Assembly (NCBI GenBank): GCA_031275955.1
Contig: JAISNZ010000155.1
Coordinates: 1 to 16,006 of the forward strand
Reading direction: 5' to 3'
Source: Desulfovibrio sp.
GTDB lineage: Bacteria > Desulfobacterota > Desulfovibrionia > Desulfovibrionales > Desulfovibrionaceae
DNA length: 16,006 nt
In this document: positions 12,689 through 16,006 of the stretch, one piece after another
How positions within the stretch are numbered: the stretch's first letter is position 1
Layout of the letters: every line of letters begins with the position of its first letter
Translations under genes and position numbers: made by a program
Notes under the pieces: model-generated
Told to the model about the DNA's origin: nothing
Seen by the model: only the letters and a program-made list of their open reading frames with translations
Database searches by the model: none

Positions 12689-14219
12689 ACAGGCCCGCGG
12701 CCGGCAGGAGCACCTGCACGCAGGCGCCGCCGGAGGGATTATTGCCAAGGTCAAGGACGCCGTTATGGCTGGTGAGGATGCCGTTGGCGATGGGCAGGCC
12801 AAGGCCGGTGCCGCCGTCTTTGGTGGTGAAGAAGGGGTCGAGGACTTTCTCCAGGTGCCCGGGAGGAAATCCGGGCCCGGTATCGCGGAAGGAGATTTCC
12901 ACCATGTCTCCCCGGCTGTCGAAGCCGATGCTCAGGACGCCGGAGGATTCCATGGCCTGGATGCTGTTGCTCAGGATATTGTAAAAGGCGCGGTACAGGA
13001 GGCCCTTGTCGCCTCTGACCAGCAGGGGGGCCTCCGGATCCTCCGGGCGGACGATGGAGATATTCCGGGCGGTTATATCCGGAGCGAGAAAGGCGAGGGC
13101 CTGGGAGAGAAGATGGTTGACATCCACGGCGCTCATGCGGGGCTGCTGGGGGCGGGCGTAGTCCAGAAAGTCGTTGACCGTGCGGGAAAGGCGTCTGGCT
13201 TCGTCGTAAACGGCCTGGAGAATGCGGGCCGTCACGGCGTCCGCGCCGGCGGGGCGTTTCAGGAGGAGTTCGGCGCTGGAGGAGATAATGCCGAGGGGAT
13301 TGCGGATCTCGTGGGCGATGCCGGCCACCACGCGGCCCATGCCGGCCAGTTTTTCGTGCTGGTGCAATTCGAGGATGAGGCGCTGTTCCTGCTCCATGCG
13401 GTCGGCCAGGGCGCGCTCGGCCCGGCGAACGAAGAAGAGGAGAAGGGCGAGGAGGATGCCGGAGCAGACTAGGGTGACCACGAGGATCAACTGCTGGAAA
13501 CGGACGGCGCTTTCGATGTCGGGGGTGATGTCCTGGGAGAACTCCAGAACCCCCAGAAGAGGGCCTTGGGCCTCGGAAGAGCCGAGGCGGTTTTCAATGC
13601 GCAGGGGGTATGTGGTCCGCAGGCGGAAGGAATTTTTTTTGAGGGAGAATTGAAAAAAGGCGTGCCAGTAAGGCATGGAGGCGTCAAGGTCAAAGAGGGG
13701 GTCCTCGGCCGTGGCGGCCGCCGCCACGGAGGAGAGGGCGCGTTTCGTCCCCGCTTCGGCGGCGTTGGTGGAATAGGTGATGGTGTTGTTATGGGCATAG
13801 ATGCGCAGATCTTCCACCTGCAGGCCGTTGATCAGGGAGCGGATGATCTGATCCAGGGCGCGGTACTGGGCGGGCTCGCGCAGGGCGATGCGGCCGAAGC
13901 GATTGATGGTGGGCAGGGTGAAGTGGAGAAAGAGTTGGTTGTTGAGGTGATCGGCCAGGAGGGTGGCGAATTGCTGCCGGCCGTTGATGAGCGTGTTTCT
14001 GGCGGTGTTGCCCAGATAAGAGGAAAGGACCATGGCCAGGAGGATCAGCAGGATTAGGGTGACCCAGCCGATGGAGCGGGCAAAGCCGATGGAGCGGGCA
14101 AAGCCGATGGTGCGGCGCCCCGGACGGTCGGAGGTTTTTGGGGCGGGGGCCGGGGTGTCCGGGAGGTCCTCCGCAGACGGGGGAGTGTCCGGGTTGTCGG
14201 CGATCCTCTGGCCGCGCAT
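12687..14219 (-). CDS. Membrane-bound sensor histidine kinase
   Basis: 510 residues from the ATG at 14219, which lies two bases after the transketolase TAA (TAACCATG). An upstream TTG at 14234 would add five residues but overlaps that gene. After a proline- and acid-rich cytoplasmic tail (1-35) come a first membrane helix (about 51-68), a periplasmic sensing region (about 70-242) and a second helix (about 243-264). No clear HAMP domain is visible. The kinase core follows: H-box AHEIRNPLG with phospho-acceptor H303, N-box NILSNSIQAM (414-423), G1 DTGPG (446-450), F-box DPFFTT (461-466) and G2 GTGLGLP (470-476). The core is of the NtrB/ZraS-like type. No response regulator is in the window, so the partner and signal are unknown. 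An 18-bp tandem repeat duplicates IGFARS at 38-49. Likely co-transcribed with tkt. Confidence 0.9.
   Translation of the reverse strand: MRGQRIADNPDTPPSAEDLPDTPAPAPKTSDRPGRRTIGFARSIGFARSIGWVTLILLILLAMVLSSYLGNTARNTLINGRQQFATLLADHLNNQLFLHFTLPTINRFGRIALREPAQYRALDQIIRSLINGLQVEDLRIYAHNNTITYSTNAAEAGTKRALSSVAAAATAEDPLFDLDASMPYWHAFFQFSLKKNSFRLRTTYPLRIENRLGSSEAQGPLLGVLEFSQDITPDIESAVRFQQLILVVTLVCSGILLALLLFFVRRAERALADRMEQEQRLILELHQHEKLAGMGRVVAGIAHEIRNPLGIISSSAELLLKRPAGADAVTARILQAVYDEARRLSRTVNDFLDYARPQQPRMSAVDVNHLLSQALAFLAPDITARNISIVRPEDPEAPLLVRGDKGLLYRAFYNILSNSIQAMESSGVLSIGFDSRGDMVEISFRDTGPGFPPGHLEKVLDPFFTTKDGGTGLGLPIANGILTSHNGVLDLGNNPSGGACVQVLLPAAGL
14068..14110. repeat. 18-bp tandem repeat inside the histidine kinase gene
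   Basis: CCGATGGAGCGGGCAAAG occurs twice head to tail (14068-14085, 14086-14103) and is followed by a partial third copy, CCGATGG (14104-14110). On the coding strand each unit encodes IGFARS, just before the first membrane helix. The identical copies point to recent slippage; gain or loss of units would keep the frame. Confidence 0.9.
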
Positions 14220-14221
14220 GG

Positions 14222-16006
14222 TTAAATCCCGCAACGCAGGCAGGCGTCTTTCACCTGGTTGAGGACGGCATCCACGGTAAAGCCGAAATATTCATAGACG
14301 GGTTTGCCGGGACCGGACTCGCCGAAGGTCGTCATCCCCACCACGCCCCCGTCAGAGCCGACGAACTTGTACCACCAGTCGGCGGCGGAGGCCTCAATGG
14401 CCACGCGGGCGCGCGCGGTATGGGGCAGGACCTGTTCCTTCCAGGCCGGGTCCTGTTCCGCGAAAAGTTCCGCGCAGGGCATGGAGACCACGCGCGCGGA
14501 CCTGCCCCGCTTTTCCAGGGTTTCCGCCGCCTGCAGGGCCAGGAGGGTTTCCGATCCGGTGGCGATGAGGATGACTTCCGGCCCGGCCTTGCCTTCGCGC
14601 AGAATATAGCCGCCCCTCAGGATGCCGGCCAGAGCGCCTTCGCCGCGCGGCAGAGTGGGCAGGTTCTGGCGGCTCAGGATTAAACAGGAAGGCCCGGCGA
14701 CTCTGGCAATGGCCGCCTGCCAGGCGGCCGCGGTTTCCACCGCGTCGCAGGGCCGCCAGACGTGAAGGCCTGGGGTGAGGCGGAGCATGGCGAGTTGCTC
14801 CACAGGCTGGTGGGTGGGGCCGTCTTCGCCCACCTGGAGGGAATCATGGGACAGGAGCCAGATGACCCGCCGCTTCATGAGGGCCGTCAGGCGGATGGCG
14901 GCCTTGGCATAGTCGGCGAAGACAAGAAAGGTTCCGCCATAAGGGATGACCCCCCCGTGCAGGGCGAGGCCGTTCATCACCGCCCCCATGCAGAATTCAC
15001 GGACGCCGTAAAAAATATGGCGGCCTCCGGGGTTGTCCCGGGTAACGGCCGGGCAGTTTTCCCAACGGGTGCCGACGGAAGCGGTCAGGTCGGCCGCGCC
15101 GCCCACAAGCTCCGGCAGGGCCGGGCCGAGGAGATCCAGGATTTTTCTGGAGGAAACGCGGCTGGCTTCCAGGCGGCCTTCCTTCTGCAGGGCGGCCATG
15201 TATTCCGCAAGGGGTTTTTCCCAATCCGCGGGCAGATCGCCGTTCAGGACACGGCGGTTGTATTCCGCGGCCAGGCAGGGATAGGCGGCGGCATAGGCCG
15301 CGAAGAGATCCTGCCAGCGTTTTTCGGCCCTGGCTCCCCGTTTGCGGGCGTCCCAGGCGGCGCGGATGTCGGCCGGGATCTCGAAAGGAGGAAAATGCCA
15401 ACCCAGGATTTTGCGGGCCGCCGCGATTTCCGCCGCTCCCAGCGGAGCGCCGTGACAGGAGGAGGAACCGGCCTTGGCGGGAGCCCCCTGACCGATGATC
15501 GTGCGGCAGCAGAGCAGGCTCGGCCTGTCCGTCACGCGCCGGGCTTTGGCGATGGCCCGCTTCAGGCCCGCGGCGTCATGGCCGTCCAGGCCGGGGAGGA
15601 CGTGCCAGCCGTAGGCCGCGAAGCGGGCCGGGGTGTTGTCGGCGAACCAGGGTCTGACCGGGCCGTCGATGGAGGTTTCATTATTGTCCCAGAAAGCGAT
15701 GAGTTTCCCGAGACCAAGGACGCCGGCCAGGGAAGCGGCCTCGTGGGACAAACCCTCCATGAGGCAGCCGTCGCCCATAAAGACATAGGTGTGGTGGTCC
15801 ACCAGGGGGAACCCTTCGCGGTTGAACTCCCGGGAGAGGAGGCGCTCGGCCAGGGCCATGCCCACAGCCATTGCCAGTCCCTGCCCCAGGGGGCCGGTGG
15901 TCGCCTCCACCCCCGGCGTGAGGCCGTACTCCGGATGTCCCGGCGTTTTTCCGTGCAGTTGGCGGAAATTCCTGATGTCTTCCATGCTCAGGTCGTATCC
16001 CGTAAG
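14222..16006 (-). CDS. tkt: Transketolase, start beyond the right edge
   Basis: The minus strand is open from base 16006 to the TAA at 14222-14224, giving 594 residues of a protein usually about 660 long, so roughly 70 N-terminal residues are outside. The visible part begins LTGYDLSMEDIRNFRQLHGK, a typical internal transketolase sequence, so the ATG at 15985 is not the start. Thiamine-diphosphate landmarks follow: TGPLGQGLAMAVGMALAE, GDGCLMEGLSHEAASLAG and WDNNETSIDGP. The pyrimidine-domain YGVREFCMGAVMNGLALHGG supplies the catalytic Glu, and HDSLQVGEDGPTHQPVEQL is the substrate loop. The enzyme moves two-carbon units between sugar phosphates in the pentose phosphate pathway. The histidine kinase gene follows within two bases, an unusual partner for a housekeeping enzyme. 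Confidence 0.96.
   Translation of the reverse strand, partial: LTGYDLSMEDIRNFRQLHGKTPGHPEYGLTPGVEATTGPLGQGLAMAVGMALAERLLSREFNREGFPLVDHHTYVFMGDGCLMEGLSHEAASLAGVLGLGKLIAFWDNNETSIDGPVRPWFADNTPARFAAYGWHVLPGLDGHDAAGLKRAIAKARRVTDRPSLLCCRTIIGQGAPAKAGSSSCHGAPLGAAEIAAARKILGWHFPPFEIPADIRAAWDARKRGARAEKRWQDLFAAYAAAYPCLAAEYNRRVLNGDLPADWEKPLAEYMAALQKEGRLEASRVSSRKILDLLGPALPELVGGAADLTASVGTRWENCPAVTRDNPGGRHIFYGVREFCMGAVMNGLALHGGVIPYGGTFLVFADYAKAAIRLTALMKRRVIWLLSHDSLQVGEDGPTHQPVEQLAMLRLTPGLHVWRPCDAVETAAAWQAAIARVAGPSCLILSRQNLPTLPRGEGALAGILRGGYILREGKAGPEVILIATGSETLLALQAAETLEKRGRSARVVSMPCAELFAEQDPAWKEQVLPHTARARVAIEASAADWWYKFVGSDGGVVGMTTFGESGPGKPVYEYFGFTVDAVLNQVKDACLRCGI

Noticed and set aside
11374..12690. 438-codon minus-strand open frame opposite lpxK
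   Set aside because: Low-complexity G/R/A-rich translation, typical of a shadow frame in GC-rich DNA; lpxK has all family motifs.
12183..13472. 429-codon plus-strand open frame across the lpxK end and the histidine kinase
   Set aside because: Overlaps two well-supported genes and has no recognisable domain.
14220..14234. TTG start for the histidine kinase at 14234
   Set aside because: It overlaps the transketolase end and lacks a ribosome site; the ATG at 14219 directly after the stop is simpler.

Overview
The window looks like chromosomal DNA from a GC-rich Gram-negative bacterium. A Desulfovibrionaceae-like deltaproteobacterium is my best guess. This rests on lpxK (lipid A, so an outer membrane), a DUF3536-type GH57 gene, the TRAP/GntR style of organisation and the base composition. 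It is an inference from gene content, not a taxonomic assignment.

Layout. (1) 1-783, minus strand: N-terminal part of a GH57-family glycoside hydrolase running off the left edge. (2) 784-10479, plus strand: an accessory catabolic block. It starts with a GntR/FCD regulator (1047-1877) with its own promoter and a perfect palindrome over its ribosome-binding site. A three-part TRAP transporter follows (dctP 2074-3063, dctQ 3255-3761, dctM 3758-5038), then a class II (FucA/AraD-type) aldolase (5087-5749), an FGGY carbohydrate kinase (5878-7458), an OPA-type MFS transporter (7719-9011) and an M20 metallohydrolase (9130-10479). A strong GC hairpin closes the block (10486-10517). (3) 10554-12576, plus strand: a well-formed promoter, a BI-1/YccA membrane protein and lpxK. 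(4) 12687-16006, minus strand: transketolase (start beyond the right edge) followed immediately by a sensor histidine kinase, convergent with lpxK.

How the genes may work together (inference): DctP captures a small, probably carboxylated or polyhydroxylated substrate and DctQM imports it. The FGGY kinase phosphorylates a ketose or sugar-acid intermediate, and the class II aldolase splits or decarboxylates it, probably to dihydroxyacetone phosphate plus a small product. The GntR protein is the obvious local regulator. No isomerase, dehydrogenase or aldehyde-handling enzyme is present. The substrate is therefore either already a ketose/keto-acid or is prepared elsewhere, and it cannot be named from this sequence. 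The OPA transporter and M20 hydrolase lie behind their own control region and may form a separate unit.

The most unusual content is in the gaps between the catabolic genes. There are two related structured repeats around dctP in which three short arms change together, a 28-bp near-perfect dyad before the MFS gene, an 11-bp-arm inverted repeat before the kinase, and a palindrome over the regulator's Shine-Dalgarno. No stretch without a gene exceeds 300 bases; the gaps are described through their promoters, hairpins and repeats. I saw no tRNA, rRNA, CRISPR array or insertion sequence.
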